From: Competibacter_A sp003527885
GTDB taxonomy: Bacteria > Pseudomonadota > Gammaproteobacteria > Competibacterales > Competibacteraceae
Length of the DNA stretch: 64,000 nucleotides
Assembly (NCBI GenBank): GCA_035442025.1
Contig: DAORPQ010000004.1
Location: 22,758 to 86,757 of the forward strand
Direction of reading: 5' to 3'
Shown: positions 11,928 through 20,584 of the stretch, piece after piece
Position numbering within the stretch: position 1 is the stretch's first letter
Layout of the letters: each line of letters opens with the position of its first letter
The notes under the pieces: model-generated
The model's database searches: none
Seen by the model: only the letters and a program-made list of their open reading frames with translations
Told to the model about the DNA's origin: nothing
Made by a program: the position numbers and the translations under genes

Positions 11928-13214
11928 TTACGCACGCTCGCGCAACAGCGGCACGTCCCGGCGGGCTTCACCGACGTACAGCTGTCGCGGACGACCGATT
12001 TTCTGGTCTTTTTCAGTGATCATCTCGATCCAGTGGCTGATCCAGCCCGCGGCCCGCGCGATGGCGAACATCACGGTAAACATCTCGACCGGAATCTTCA
12101 GCGCGCTGTAGATGATGCCCGAGTAAAAATCCACGTTGGGATACAGCTTGCGCTCGATGAAATAGGGATCGCTCAGGGCGATTTCTTCCAAGCGCATGGC
12201 CAAATCGAGGCGCGGATCGTGCCCGAAGCTTTCCAAGACTTCATGACAGATATCCTTGATGATCCGCGCGCGCGGATCGAAATTCTTGTAAACGCGGTGA
12301 CCGAAGCCCATCAGGCGCACGCCGCTGCTCTTGTCCTTGACCTTGGCGATGAAGCCGTCGATATTCGATACTTGACCGATTTCATCCAACATGCGAATCA
12401 CCGCCTCGTTGGCGCCACCGTGCGCCGGACCCCACAGGCAGGCGATGCCCGCGGCGATCGCCGCATAAGGGTTGGTGCCGGAAGAACCCACCAGCCGGAC
12501 TGTCGAGGTGGAGGCATTCTGCTCGTGATCGGCATGGAGGGTGAACAGCACATCCAGAGCCCGCTCCGCCACCGGGTTTATCTCGTAACGCTTGCCGGGC
12601 AAGCTGAACATCATGTACAGCAAATTGCCGGTGTAACTCAGATCGTCGCGCGGATAAATCGACGGATCGCCGATGCTGTGTTTGTAGCAGGCGGCGGCGA
12701 TGGTCGGCATCTTGGCGATCAGCCGGCGGGCGGTCACCATGCGGTCTTCATCGTCCTGAATGTCGAGCCGATCGTGAAAGAATGCAGAAAGCGAACTGAC
12801 CACGGCCGTCATCATCGCCATGGGGTGCGCGTCGTAATTGAAGCCGTGGAAAAAGCGGCGGAGATTTTCCCTAATCCGGTTGTGGCGGGTGATACTGGTC
12901 TCGAAAACCTGTTTTTTTTCAGCGTTGGGTAAATCCCCGTAGAGCAGCAAATAACAGACTTCCAGAAAATTGCATTTCTGGGCCAGTTGCTCGATCGGAT
13001 AACCGCGATACAGCAGCTCGCCCCTGTCACCATCCAGGTAAGTAATGGTGCTCTGACAACTGGCCGTCGACATGAAACCCGGATCGTAGGTGAAATAGCC
13101 GAACTCTTTGGCCAGCCTGCCGATATCGACCACGGGAGAGCCATAAATCGGTTCCAAAACCGGCATTTGCACCGTTTTTCCAGTGACTTCATCTTTAAAG
13201 GTGATCGTTGTCAT
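11928..13214 (-). CDS. gltA: Citrate synthase (type II, hexameric, NADH-sensitive type)
   Basis: The product has 428 residues, matching E. coli GltA (427). It condenses acetyl-CoA and oxaloacetate at the entry of the TCA cycle. Catalytic histidines are visible in LHADHEQNASTSTVR and in LMGFGHRVYKNFDPRA, and the catalytic Asp in the YPNVDFYSGIIY region. The N-terminal domain typical of the type II gammaproteobacterial enzyme is present (TYDPGFMSTASCQSTITY). I chose the ATG at 13214 (MTTITFKDE) because it is canonical and GAGG lies about ten bases upstream. Monocistronic, with a shared terminator at 11861-11890. Confidence 0.98.
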   Translation of the reverse strand: MTTITFKDEVTGKTVQMPVLEPIYGSPVVDIGRLAKEFGYFTYDPGFMSTASCQSTITYLDGDRGELLYRGYPIEQLAQKCNFLEVCYLLLYGDLPNAEKKQVFETSITRHNRIRENLRRFFHGFNYDAHPMAMMTAVVSSLSAFFHDRLDIQDDEDRMVTARRLIAKMPTIAAACYKHSIGDPSIYPRDDLSYTGNLLYMMFSLPGKRYEINPVAERALDVLFTLHADHEQNASTSTVRLVGSSGTNPYAAIAAGIACLWGPAHGGANEAVIRMLDEIGQVSNIDGFIAKVKDKSSGVRLMGFGHRVYKNFDPRARIIKDICHEVLESFGHDPRLDLAMRLEEIALSDPYFIERKLYPNVDFYSGIIYSALKIPVEMFTVMFAIARAAGWISHWIEMITEKDQKIGRPRQLYVGEARRDVPLLRERA

Positions 13215-13540
13215 AGTTAGTGCCTCAAAGGTCGGCCGGTGAATCGGAGCGAGCCAGCAGCGCGCGAGCTTGGGCGAACGAACCCACCCCAACGGCTGTT
13301 AAGCGCTTTAAACCATTTTTTCAATATGGAGAATCGAGATTTTAACAGAAGCTGTTGCACTGCAAAATATTCTTGGAGCGGGCCGCATCTAGCCGTCCGG
13401 TTACCTGGACCGTCATCAGCTGCGGGCAGCCGCCTTCAAGGCGCTGGGTGTATCCATCACCGCCAACCGGCGCTGTTGGATGGGAAGGATCGGCTGGATG
13501 CCTCGCCTCCTGGATGAGCCGCACCGAAGGGCCATGGATG
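13215..13540. other. Intergenic stretch between gltA and phasin gene, mostly unexplained
   Basis: The gltA side (13215-13350) is relatively AT-rich and should hold the gltA promoter. From about 13380 to 13540 the DNA returns to coding-like GC content and stays open in several frames, but no frame shows a recognisable protein. It may be decayed coding sequence or a long regulatory region. The phasin promoter begins at 13541. Confidence 0.4.
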
Positions 13541-13582
13541 TTGCGATGCAGCAATGGTTGCTGTATATTGCATTGCAGCAAT
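13541..13582 (+). promoter_or_regulatory. Phasin promoter with two inverted repeats (possible PhaR-type operator)
   Basis: A -35 box TTGCGA (13541-13546), exactly 17 bp, and a -10 box TATATT (13564-13569) form a good sigma70 promoter. The spacer holds a perfect inverted repeat CAGCAA-TGG-TTGCTG (13549-13563). A second, ATTGC-ATTGCA-GCAAT (13567-13582), overlaps the -10 and probable start site. TGC-rich sites of this sort are the kind bound by PhaR repressors at phasin promoters. The assignment to PhaR is inference. Confidence 0.5.
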
Positions 13583-13597
13583 TTCAAGGAGCGCGCT

Positions 13598-13948
13598 GTG
13601 ATCGCAACCCCATTCAAACTACTGGAAGCCTCTCGAATGCTGGCGGAACCCTTGGTCAGGCTCAATCGAGCGGCAGCGGCGAATGCCGAAAACATGGTGG
13701 CTTTCCAGATGAGCGCCTTGAACTCCTACCTGACAATCAGCCTCAACCAGCTGAAAGCCGCCGCCGAAATCACCGATATCGCCAGCTTGCAGGATTTTTG
13801 CCAGCGCCAAACGGAGATCGCCAAAACCGTCCAGCAAAAGCTGTTGAGTGACGCCAGGGCCATCTCGGGCATCGACGGCTGGTTTACGGCCGAAATGGAT
13901 GATCTCGCGCTAACCGTGCTAGATGAGCTACTACCCAAAGCCGTCTGA
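13598..13948 (+). CDS. Phasin family protein
   Basis: The product has 116 residues, is almost wholly helical and amphipathic, and matches the phasin pattern: a segment with NAENMVAFQMSALNSYL, then QLKAAAEITDIASLQDF and a C-terminal QTEIAKTVQQKLLSDARAI. Phasins coat polyhydroxyalkanoate granules and control their number and size. I chose the GTG at 13598 because AAGGAG lies six bases upstream and the phasin homology begins right there. The frame is open for 81 further codons upstream, but that part has no resemblance to phasins. It has its own promoter at 13541-13569. No PHA synthase gene is in the window. Confidence 0.8.
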   Translation: MIATPFKLLEASRMLAEPLVRLNRAAAANAENMVAFQMSALNSYLTISLNQLKAAAEITDIASLQDFCQRQTEIAKTVQQKLLSDARAISGIDGWFTAEMDDLALTVLDELLPKAV

Positions 13949-14018
13949 AACTTGGAGACGCTGCCGCTGATCCGCCACCGTTGCGGGTCCTTGGATCATC
14001 AACACCTTTGAGCGCGAG

Positions 14019-14822
14019 TTGCACCAGTCTATCGTTGTCGGTGTTTTCGCCGCATCTCCCTCGCTCGAACACCCCGCCGCCATCTTGGCCACCGAGCTGG
14101 GGCTACCGCTGGCCAGCGCCGCCGGTGCGGCCAGCTACACGCACGGCCTTTATTTGACCCTCGACCGGTTGGAATTACGGGAACTGGCACGCGGCGGTTC
14201 CGGGCCAATCTACGCCGATTTTGTTCTGGGGCAAGCCGCCCACCGGCGCCGCTTCGGCGGCGGACGCGGCCAGCCGCTGGCCAGGGCGGTCGGACTCAAG
14301 GCTAACACCGCCCCGACCGTCATCGACGCCACGGCCGGCCTGGGTCGCGATGCCTTCGTCCTGGCCAGTCTGGGTTGCACCGTCTCTTTGCTGGAGCGGT
14401 CGCCGATCATCGCGGCGTTGTTGCGCGACGGGCTGGCGCGCGCCGCGCGAGATCGGGAGATCGGGCTTTGGGTTCGGCAACGGCTGCATCTGCTCGGAGC
14501 GGATAGCCGGGATTACTTGCCGAAACTTTTGGCGGAACAGCGCCCTGACGTGGTTTACTTGGACCCGATGTACCCGCATCGCCAGAAAACGGCCCTGGTC
14601 AAAAAGGAGCTGCGCTTGCTGCGGGCGCTGGTCGGTGACGACCAAGACGCCGCCAGCTTACTGGCCACCGCGCTGGTCTGCGCCCGGCGGCGGGTCGTGG
14701 TAAAAAGACCCCGCCGGGCCCCAACCCTGTCAGGTCCGACGCCGGATTTTCAAAGCTGCGCGCCGAACACCCGCTTCGACATCTACCTCATCAAGCCCCC
14801 GTCAGGATGCGCGCTGGTTTGA
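14019..14822 (+). CDS. rsmJ: 16S rRNA (guanine1516-N2)-methyltransferase
   Basis: The product has 267 residues. RsmJ (YhiQ) methylates G1516 of 16S rRNA using SAM. The SAM-binding motif VIDATAGLGRDAF, the LLERSP acidic loop and the catalytic VYLDPMYPHRQK motif are all present, as is the VKRPRRAP segment near the C-terminus. The only start choices are non-ATG: TTG at 14019 is used here, and the frame opens at 13971 with no ATG. Start position is therefore uncertain. It ends 12 nt before the convergent transglycosylase gene. Confidence 0.92.
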   Translation: MHQSIVVGVFAASPSLEHPAAILATELGLPLASAAGAASYTHGLYLTLDRLELRELARGGSGPIYADFVLGQAAHRRRFGGGRGQPLARAVGLKANTAPTVIDATAGLGRDAFVLASLGCTVSLLERSPIIAALLRDGLARAARDREIGLWVRQRLHLLGADSRDYLPKLLAEQRPDVVYLDPMYPHRQKTALVKKELRLLRALVGDDQDAASLLATALVCARRRVVVKRPRRAPTLSGPTPDFQSCAPNTRFDIYLIKPPSGCALV

Positions 14823-14834
14823 CGACAGAGCGTT

Positions 14835-15914
14835 TTACCGCGCTGCCTGGGGCAACGCCCCCCTTGGAGCCGACACCGGGCCAGGGAGCGGATTCGGGAG
14901 CTCCACCGCATCACCGCCAAACCGTCTGACCACGGAGTTTTGGCCGTTATTCCCCGCCGGATCGATCCAGCGAGATGCCCACAGCGGCGGGCTTACCGGC
15001 GGCGCGGAAGCCGCGAACGGAGCCCGAGCCAACGGCGCGGGTCGGGCCACGGACACCACCGGCGGATGCGACAGTTGGCCGTAGGCGCGGGTAATTTTCT
15101 CGACATAGGCGCGCGTTTCGGCGTAAGGGGGGACTCCGCCGTAACGCAACACCGCCCCTTCCCCGGCGTTATAGCCGGCCAGCGTCAGCCGGACATCTCC
15201 GCGAAAATAAGCCAACAACCACCGTAAATAGGCCATGCCGCCGTGCAGGTTTTGTACCGGGTCATAGGGATCCTGCACGCCGAAGCGCTGGGCGGTCTTG
15301 GGGATCAGTTGCATCAAACCCTGGGCCTCCTTGACCGAGCGCGCTTGCGTGTTGAAGCCGGATTCCGCCTCGATCACCGCCAGCACCAAGGACGGTTGCA
15401 AGCCATAGTTCGGCGCCAGGCGCGCCACCATCGCCTCGACCTGCGCCCGCTTCGGCGAAGGAGGGCCGCGCCGGACGGCGGCGAGTTGCAAAGGCGGCGG
15501 CGGCCTGCGGGTCGGATCGATCGGCTCAACGCAGAGCGCCCGCTTGGTTTTGGCCGGACCTCCCAACCGCGCCAGCATCCGCTGCGACGGAACATCGCCC
15601 TTCGACGCCGCCAGCCGAAACCACGCCGCGGCTTGCGCGTCATCGCGGGCCACGCCGCGGCCGTTGGCGAACATCCAGCCCAGCTGATATTGCGCGGGCG
15701 CGTGGCCGCGCCGGGCCGCCGCGCAGTAGAGCTGCATCGCGCGGCCGTAATCCTGGGCGACGCCCTCGCCATGCTCGTAGCGCGCCGCCCATTCGGTCTG
15801 GGCCAGAGGCGCTCCCTTGATCAGCCTGAGCCAATCCGGGCCTGAAGCGGCGCTCTGTACGGCGGCGCTGTAGAGGCCCGCCATGCCAACCACGAGAAAA
15901 TAATGTAACTTCAT
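14835..15914 (-). CDS. Periplasmic lytic transglycosylase with Sel1-like repeats
   Basis: The product has 359 residues with a signal peptide (MKLHYFLVVGMAGLYSAAV). Residues about 40-110 form Sel1-type TPR repeats (ARYEHGEGVAQDYGRAM, then YQLGWMFANGRGVARDDAQAA). A goose-lysozyme-like SLT domain follows with the catalytic Glu in AVIEAESGFN and the hallmarks GLMQLIP and AGYNAGEGAV. Such enzymes cleave the MurNAc-GlcNAc bond with formation of 1,6-anhydroMurNAc. The C-terminal 80 residues are proline-rich and probably disordered. ATG at 15914 was preferred over an upstream extension because it directly begins a signal peptide and has GAGGGG five bases upstream. Confidence 0.9.
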   Translation of the reverse strand: MKLHYFLVVGMAGLYSAAVQSAASGPDWLRLIKGAPLAQTEWAARYEHGEGVAQDYGRAMQLYCAAARRGHAPAQYQLGWMFANGRGVARDDAQAAAWFRLAASKGDVPSQRMLARLGGPAKTKRALCVEPIDPTRRPPPPLQLAAVRRGPPSPKRAQVEAMVARLAPNYGLQPSLVLAVIEAESGFNTQARSVKEAQGLMQLIPKTAQRFGVQDPYDPVQNLHGGMAYLRWLLAYFRGDVRLTLAGYNAGEGAVLRYGGVPPYAETRAYVEKITRAYGQLSHPPVVSVARPAPLARAPFAASAPPVSPPLWASRWIDPAGNNGQNSVVRRFGGDAVELPNPLPGPVSAPRGALPQAAR

Positions 15915-16176
15915 CAAGCCCCTCATCCGGCAAACGTGATTCATAGCTTTACCCATGCTAAGCGCTTTTTGTCCGAAATTCCATCCATAACTCTTAGCAA
16001 AAGTCTTGCCAGCCCGCCTTCTCGCCGGGGCGCGCTTTAACCTATAAACCGTGATCATTGCAAAAAAATGATGGGCTCCGCTGAGAAACCTCAGCCGTTC
16101 CTGTAGACTTTTTATTTCGCTATTAAGACCCAAGCACTCTAATCACTGTTGACTGAACCCGATCCGACAGGAGGCC

Positions 16177-18222
16177 ATGATGGTCAGCTACACCACCGAG
16201 TCCATCCGCAACATTGCTCTGGCCGGGCATGGCGCGGCTGGAAAAACCACGCTGGTGGAATCCATTTTGCACCACGCCGGCAAACTCCCCGCTCCCGGCG
16301 CTGTTGAGAAGGGGAATACGGTCTGCGATTTCGACCCCCAGGAAAAAGCGCACCAACACTCGCTGGACTCGGCGTTGGTCAACCTGGACTATAACGGCGC
16401 CCACATCAACCTGATCGATACCCCCGGTTTTCCTGATTTTCTCGGTCATGCCATCGCCGTATTGCCGGCGGTCGAAACGGTGGCCGTGGTCATCAACGCC
16501 CAAACCGGCATCGAGGCCGTCACGCAGCGGATCATGGAGCGCGCCGGCGAACGCCGGCAGTGCCGGATGATCGTCGTCAACAAGATCGATGCCGAAAACC
16601 TCGATCTGGCCGGCCTGGTGAGCCAGATTCAAGACAGCTTCGGCAAGGAATGCCTACCGGTTAACTTGCCGGCCAAAGATGGCAACCAAGTGGTCGACTG
16701 TTTCTTCAATCCCGCCGGCGACAGCGATTTTTCCAGCGTGGCCGCCGCCCATTCCGCCCTGATCGATCAAGTGGTGGAAATGGATGAGGAACTGATGGCG
16801 CTTTATCTGGACCAGGGCGAGGATCTCCAGCCCGACCAACTGCACGCGCCCTTTGAAAAAGCCTTGCGAGAAGGCCACCTCATTCCGATCTGTTTCGTTT
16901 CGGCGCGCACCGGGGCGGGCGTGAAAGAGTTGTTGGACGTCTTCGTCAAGCTGTTGCCCAATCCCGCCGAGGGCACTCCCGAACCGTTCTTGAAAGGCGA
17001 TGGCAAAACGGAGCAGATCTATCCCGCGCCCGACCCGCACCAGCATGTGATCGCGCATGTCTTCAAAGTGGTTATCGACCCTTTCATCGGCAAACTGGGC
17101 ATCTTCCGAATCTATCAAGGCACGCTCAACAAGGACAGCCCGCTCTATATCGGCGACGGCCGCAAGCCGTTCAAGGTCAGCCACCTGTTTCACTTGCACG
17201 GCAAGGAACACCCGGAAGTCGCGGCCGGGATACCGGGCGATATTTGTGCCGTGGCCAAGGTAGACGATATCCATCGCGGCGTGGTGCTGCACGATTCCCA
17301 CGACGACGATCAAATCCACCCGCAACCCCTGCAGTTCCCGACGCCGCTGTTCGGCCTAGCCATCCGCGCCGCCACCCGCGGTGACGAGCAAAAATTATCG
17401 GATACCGTGCACAAGCTGCTGGAAGAGGACCCTTGTCTGGCGCTGGAGCACAACGCCCACACCAAGGAAACCGTCCTGCGGGGCTTGAGCGACCTGCATC
17501 TGCGCATCACCCTCGAAAAGATGCAGCAACGCTACAACTTGCAGGTCGAAACCAAGCCGCCCAAGATCGCCTACAAGGAAACCGTGAGCCAGAACGCCGA
17601 AGGCCACCACCGCCACAAGAAACAGACCGGCGGGGCCGGCCAGTTCGGCGAGGTGTACATGCGCATCGAGCCGCTGCCGCGCGATGCCGGCTTCGAGTTC
17701 GTCAGCGAAGTCGTGGGCGGCACCATCCCCACCTCGTTCTTGCCCGCCGTGGAGAAAGGCGTGCGCGAAGCCTTGCAGGAAGGCGCGATCGCCGGCTATC
17801 CGATGCAAGACGTGCGCGCCATCGCCTACGATGGCAAATACCACCCGGTCGATTCCAAGGAAATCGCCTTCATCACCGCCGGGCGCGAGGCGTTCCTGGA
17901 TGCGGTCAGCAAAGCCAAACCGTTGGTGCTGGAACCTATCGTCAACCTGCAAGTGCACACGCCGGCCGACAGCGTCGGCGCGATCACCGGCGATTTGTCC
18001 AGCCGGCGCGGCCGCATCGCCGGCACCGACGCCGGATCGCGCGGCATGAGCATCATCAACGCCCAAGTACCGCTGGCCGAGCTGGAAGGTTACGAGTCGC
18101 AGCTGAAATCCATGACCGGCGGCCACGGTTCGTACCACATTGAGCTGAGCCATTACGATCCGGTGCCGGGCGACATCCAGCAAAAGCTGCAAGCCACCCA
18201 CAAGAAACAGCAGGAAAGCTGA
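16177..18222 (+). CDS. Elongation factor G-like GTPase (EF-G paralogue)
   Basis: The product has 681 residues with the five-domain EF-G layout. The G domain shows GHGAAGKTT in place of the usual GHIDAGKTT, plus DTPGF and NKID. Domain II, then domains III-V (GGAGQFGEVYMRIEP, SSRRGRIAGTD) follow. It is not in a str operon (no rpsL, rpsG or tuf nearby), is shorter than housekeeping EF-G and has the modified P-loop, all features of the EF-G-like paralogue group often annotated fusA2. Role is uncertain: paralogues of this type can act in ribosome recycling or under particular conditions. Preceded by its own AGGAGG-like site (GACAGGAGGCC). Confidence 0.88.
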   Translation: MMVSYTTESIRNIALAGHGAAGKTTLVESILHHAGKLPAPGAVEKGNTVCDFDPQEKAHQHSLDSALVNLDYNGAHINLIDTPGFPDFLGHAIAVLPAVETVAVVINAQTGIEAVTQRIMERAGERRQCRMIVVNKIDAENLDLAGLVSQIQDSFGKECLPVNLPAKDGNQVVDCFFNPAGDSDFSSVAAAHSALIDQVVEMDEELMALYLDQGEDLQPDQLHAPFEKALREGHLIPICFVSARTGAGVKELLDVFVKLLPNPAEGTPEPFLKGDGKTEQIYPAPDPHQHVIAHVFKVVIDPFIGKLGIFRIYQGTLNKDSPLYIGDGRKPFKVSHLFHLHGKEHPEVAAGIPGDICAVAKVDDIHRGVVLHDSHDDDQIHPQPLQFPTPLFGLAIRAATRGDEQKLSDTVHKLLEEDPCLALEHNAHTKETVLRGLSDLHLRITLEKMQQRYNLQVETKPPKIAYKETVSQNAEGHHRHKKQTGGAGQFGEVYMRIEPLPRDAGFEFVSEVVGGTIPTSFLPAVEKGVREALQEGAIAGYPMQDVRAIAYDGKYHPVDSKEIAFITAGREAFLDAVSKAKPLVLEPIVNLQVHTPADSVGAITGDLSSRRGRIAGTDAGSRGMSIINAQVPLAELEGYESQLKSMTGGHGSYHIELSHYDPVPGDIQQKLQATHKKQQES

Positions 18223-18229
18223 TCGCTCG

Positions 18230-18259
18230 GGCGCGGGCCGGGGTGAGCCGGCCCGCGCC
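18230..18259. terminator. Strong GC-rich hairpin between convergent genes
   Basis: A perfect 12-bp inverted repeat (GGCGCGGGCCGG/CCGGCCCGCGCC) with a 6-base loop lies between the EF-G-like gene stop and the macrodomain gene stop. It lacks a clear T-run, so it may act as a processing or Rho-assisted end rather than a classical terminator. Confidence 0.55.
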
Positions 18260-18275
18260 TTGCAAGATCGGTCGC

Positions 18276-18797
18276 TCACCCTTCTTGCAGCGCCCGCCGG
18301 TAAGCGTCCCGCACCTCCTCGCCAACACAAACCAGATATACCGTCTCGAGTTGCTCGTCGCCGGCCAGGAACGCCCGGACTTCCCGCAGCGCGATCCGCG
18401 CCGCCTCCGCGAGCGGATAGCCGTACACGCCGCAACTGATAGCGGGAAACGCCAGGGTGCGCACGCCGTTTTCCACCGCCAGCTTGAGGCTGTTGCGATA
18501 GCAAGACGCCAGCAATTCCGGTTCGCCTCGGTCACCGCCTCCCCAGATCGGGCCGACCGTGTGAATGACGTAACGCGCCGGCAAGCGGTAACCGCGCGTG
18601 ATCTTGGCCTGACCGGTGTCACAACCTTTCAGGGCGCGGCACTCGGCCAACAGTTCCGGGCCGGCGGCGCGATGGATGGCGCCATCGACTCCGCCGCCGC
18701 CCAGCAACGAGCGGTTGGCGGCGTTGACGACAGCATCCACCCGCAACCGGGTAATGTCGTTCGAAACAAGCTCGATTCGCCCGGCGGCCGCCGCCAT
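18276..18797 (-). CDS. Macro domain protein (O-acetyl-ADP-ribose deacetylase-like)
   Basis: The product has 173 residues and consists of a single macro domain. The ADP-ribose-binding motifs DAVVNAANRSLLGGGGVDGAIH and FPAISCGVYGYP are intact and characteristic of the MacroD/YmdB group, which removes acetyl from O-acetyl-ADP-ribose or mono-ADP-ribose from proteins. I chose the ATG at 18797 (MAAAAGRIELVSNDITRL) because the domain begins there. It is 13 nt downstream of the rubredoxin gene on the same strand, so the two are probably co-transcribed. Confidence 0.92.
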   Translation of the reverse strand: MAAAAGRIELVSNDITRLRVDAVVNAANRSLLGGGGVDGAIHRAAGPELLAECRALKGCDTGQAKITRGYRLPARYVIHTVGPIWGGGDRGEPELLASCYRNSLKLAVENGVRTLAFPAISCGVYGYPLAEAARIALREVRAFLAGDEQLETVYLVCVGEEVRDAYRRALQEG

Positions 18798-18810
18798 GTC
18801 GGTGCTCCGG

Positions 18811-18975
18811 TCAAATCTCCACCATCTCGAAATCATCCTTGGTCGCGCCACATTCCGGGCAGGTCCACGTCAGCGGCACCTCGTCCCAAGGGGTTCCCGG
18901 CGGGATGCCATCCTCGGGCCAACCCTTTGCCTCATCATAAATAAACCCACAAATCAAGCACATGTATTTCTTCAT
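18811..18975 (-). CDS. Rubredoxin
   Basis: A 54-codon gene reads MKKYMCLICGFIYDEAKG at the N-terminus and ends DDFEMVEI. It has both CxxCG iron-binding knuckles (CLICG and CPECG) with normal rubredoxin spacing, and the aromatic/GTPW core between them. Rubredoxins carry single electrons through a Fe(Cys)4 centre, for example to alkane hydroxylases or to oxygen- and peroxide-reducing proteins. No partner oxidoreductase is adjacent. It is the upstream gene of a pair with the macrodomain gene and is divergent from thiD. Confidence 0.95.
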   Translation of the reverse strand: MKKYMCLICGFIYDEAKGWPEDGIPPGTPWDEVPLTWTCPECGATKDDFEMVEI

Positions 18976-19119
18976 ATCAGTCGTAATTTCCGATTACAGT
19001 GGTTTTGCGGCGGCTTACGCGGGCGGTATTGTCCCACGCCGACGAATCCCGAAAAACCCATGATGTTTGTTAGAATTCAGCCCACTACGCAATCAACCCC
19101 CCGACTCAGGAGTTCCGGC

Positions 19120-19950
19120 TTGATCCCTGTAAACCCGGCCTTTATTCCGGTGGTCATGACGCTGGCGGGGAACGACCCTAGCGGCGGCGCTGGCCTCTGT
19201 GCCGATATCGAAACGCTCGTCAGTCTGGGCTGTCACCCCGCGCCCGTGGTCACGGCCCTGACCGTACAGGATACCCACAACGTCAAGGCGCTACTGCCCG
19301 TCGCTTCCAAGCTGGTACTGGCCCAGGCGAACGCGGTCCTGAACGATATGCCGGTTGCGGCCTTCAAGATCGGCGTGATCGGTAGCGCGGAGAATGCCGC
19401 CGCCCTTCATACCCTGCTGACCGCCCATCCCCGGATACCCGTGGTGCTCGATCCGGTGCTGACGGCGGGCGGCGGCACCGAACTGGCCAACAAGGGCCTG
19501 ATCGAGGCCGTTCAAACCCTGCTGCTGCCGCTGACCACCGTTCTCACCCCCAACAGCATCGAGGCTCGCCGGCTGGCCCCCGAAGCGGATACGCTGAACG
19601 CCTGCGCCATGGCCTTGCTGGCGCGCGGCTGTCAATATGTCCTGATCACCGGCGGACACGAACCGAGCGACGAGGTCACCAACAACCTCTACGGCAATAA
19701 CCGGTTGCTGGATACCTTTCGCTGGCCGCGCCTGCCGGACAGCTACCACGGTTCCGGCTGCACTTTGGCCGCCGCCATCGCGGCTTTGCTCGCCCAAGGC
19801 CACGAACTGCACTCAAGCACCCCGCTGTCCGCCCTCCATAAAGCGCAGGATTATACGTGGCGGTCGCTGGAGGCCGGTTATAGGGCGGGCGGCGGACAAC
19901 GGCTGCCCAACCGCCTGTTTTGGGCCGCCACTCGCGGAGATCGGCCATGA
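19120..19950 (+). CDS. thiD: Hydroxymethylpyrimidine/phosphomethylpyrimidine kinase
   Basis: The product has about 276 residues. ThiD phosphorylates HMP and HMP-P in thiamine synthesis. The ribokinase-fold motif AGNDPSGGAGLCADI and the C-terminal ATP/anion-hole motif DSYHGSGCTLAAAIAA are intact; VLDPVLTAGGG and LTPNSIEA are also typical. I chose a TTG start at 19120 because AGGAG lies seven bases upstream and family homology begins at once. Two ATGs at 19060/19063 would add 20 residues and remain possible. The gene overlaps thiE by four bases (ATGA), marking a thiD-thiE-hemL operon. Confidence 0.93.
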   Translation: MIPVNPAFIPVVMTLAGNDPSGGAGLCADIETLVSLGCHPAPVVTALTVQDTHNVKALLPVASKLVLAQANAVLNDMPVAAFKIGVIGSAENAAALHTLLTAHPRIPVVLDPVLTAGGGTELANKGLIEAVQTLLLPLTTVLTPNSIEARRLAPEADTLNACAMALLARGCQYVLITGGHEPSDEVTNNLYGNNRLLDTFRWPRLPDSYHGSGCTLAAAIAALLAQGHELHSSTPLSALHKAQDYTWRSLEAGYRAGGGQRLPNRLFWAATRGDRP

Positions 19951-20573
19951 ATAAAACGGCCTGCCGAGGGCTTTACGCGATCACCGATGCCGTGTTGCTG
20001 CCCGACGAGCGGCTGCTAGCGGCGGTCGAGCAGGCGATCTTGGGCGGCGCTCGCTCGGTCCAATATCGCGACAAAAGCGGGGACGGTGGCCGGCGGCTGG
20101 CCCAAGCGCACGGCTTGAACCGGTTATGCCGGCGTCATCAGGTCCCATTGATCGTCAATGACGACGTGGAGCTGGCCGCTCAAGTCGGCGCGGCGGGCGT
20201 TCACATCGGCCGAAATGATCCCGCTTTCGCAACGGCCCGCGCTCGGTTGGGAGAGGCGGCGCTGATTGGAGTGTCCTGCTATGACTGCTTGGCCCTGGCG
20301 CTAGACGCCGAACGGGCCGGCGCAGATTACGTGGCGTTTGGCGCGTTTTTCCCATCGCCCACCAAACCCGACGAAATTCGCGCGCCTCTCGGCCTGCTGC
20401 GGGAAGCCAAAGTCAGCTTGAAGGTGCCCGTCGTCGCCATCGGCGGCATCACGCCAGACAATGCGCCCACACTGCTGGACGCCGGCGCCGACGCTTTAGC
20501 GGTGGTCAGCGCGCTATTCGCCCAGCCCGATATCCGGGACGCAGCCCGCCGCTTCGCCGCGCTATTCACTTGA
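19947..20573 (+). CDS. thiE: Thiamine-phosphate synthase
   Basis: The product has 208 residues, normal for ThiE, which joins HMP-PP and thiazole phosphate to give thiamine phosphate. The TIM-barrel motifs are present: VQYRDKSGDG (substrate pyrophosphate site), LIVNDDVELA, GVHIGRND, VAFGAFFPSPTKP and VAIGGITPDNA. The start ATG overlaps the thiD stop (ATGA), so the two are translationally coupled. hemL follows after 11 nt. Confidence 0.97.
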   Translation: MNKTACRGLYAITDAVLLPDERLLAAVEQAILGGARSVQYRDKSGDGGRRLAQAHGLNRLCRRHQVPLIVNDDVELAAQVGAAGVHIGRNDPAFATARARLGEAALIGVSCYDCLALALDAERAGADYVAFGAFFPSPTKPDEIRAPLGLLREAKVSLKVPVVAIGGITPDNAPTLLDAGADALAVVSALFAQPDIRDAARRFAALFT

Positions 20574-20584
20574 GGACGACTGCC

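Noticed and set aside
18616..19119. Upstream extension of thiD over the rubredoxin region
   Set aside because: The upstream part is antisense to the rubredoxin gene and shows no ThiD homology; a start with AGGAG exists at 19120.
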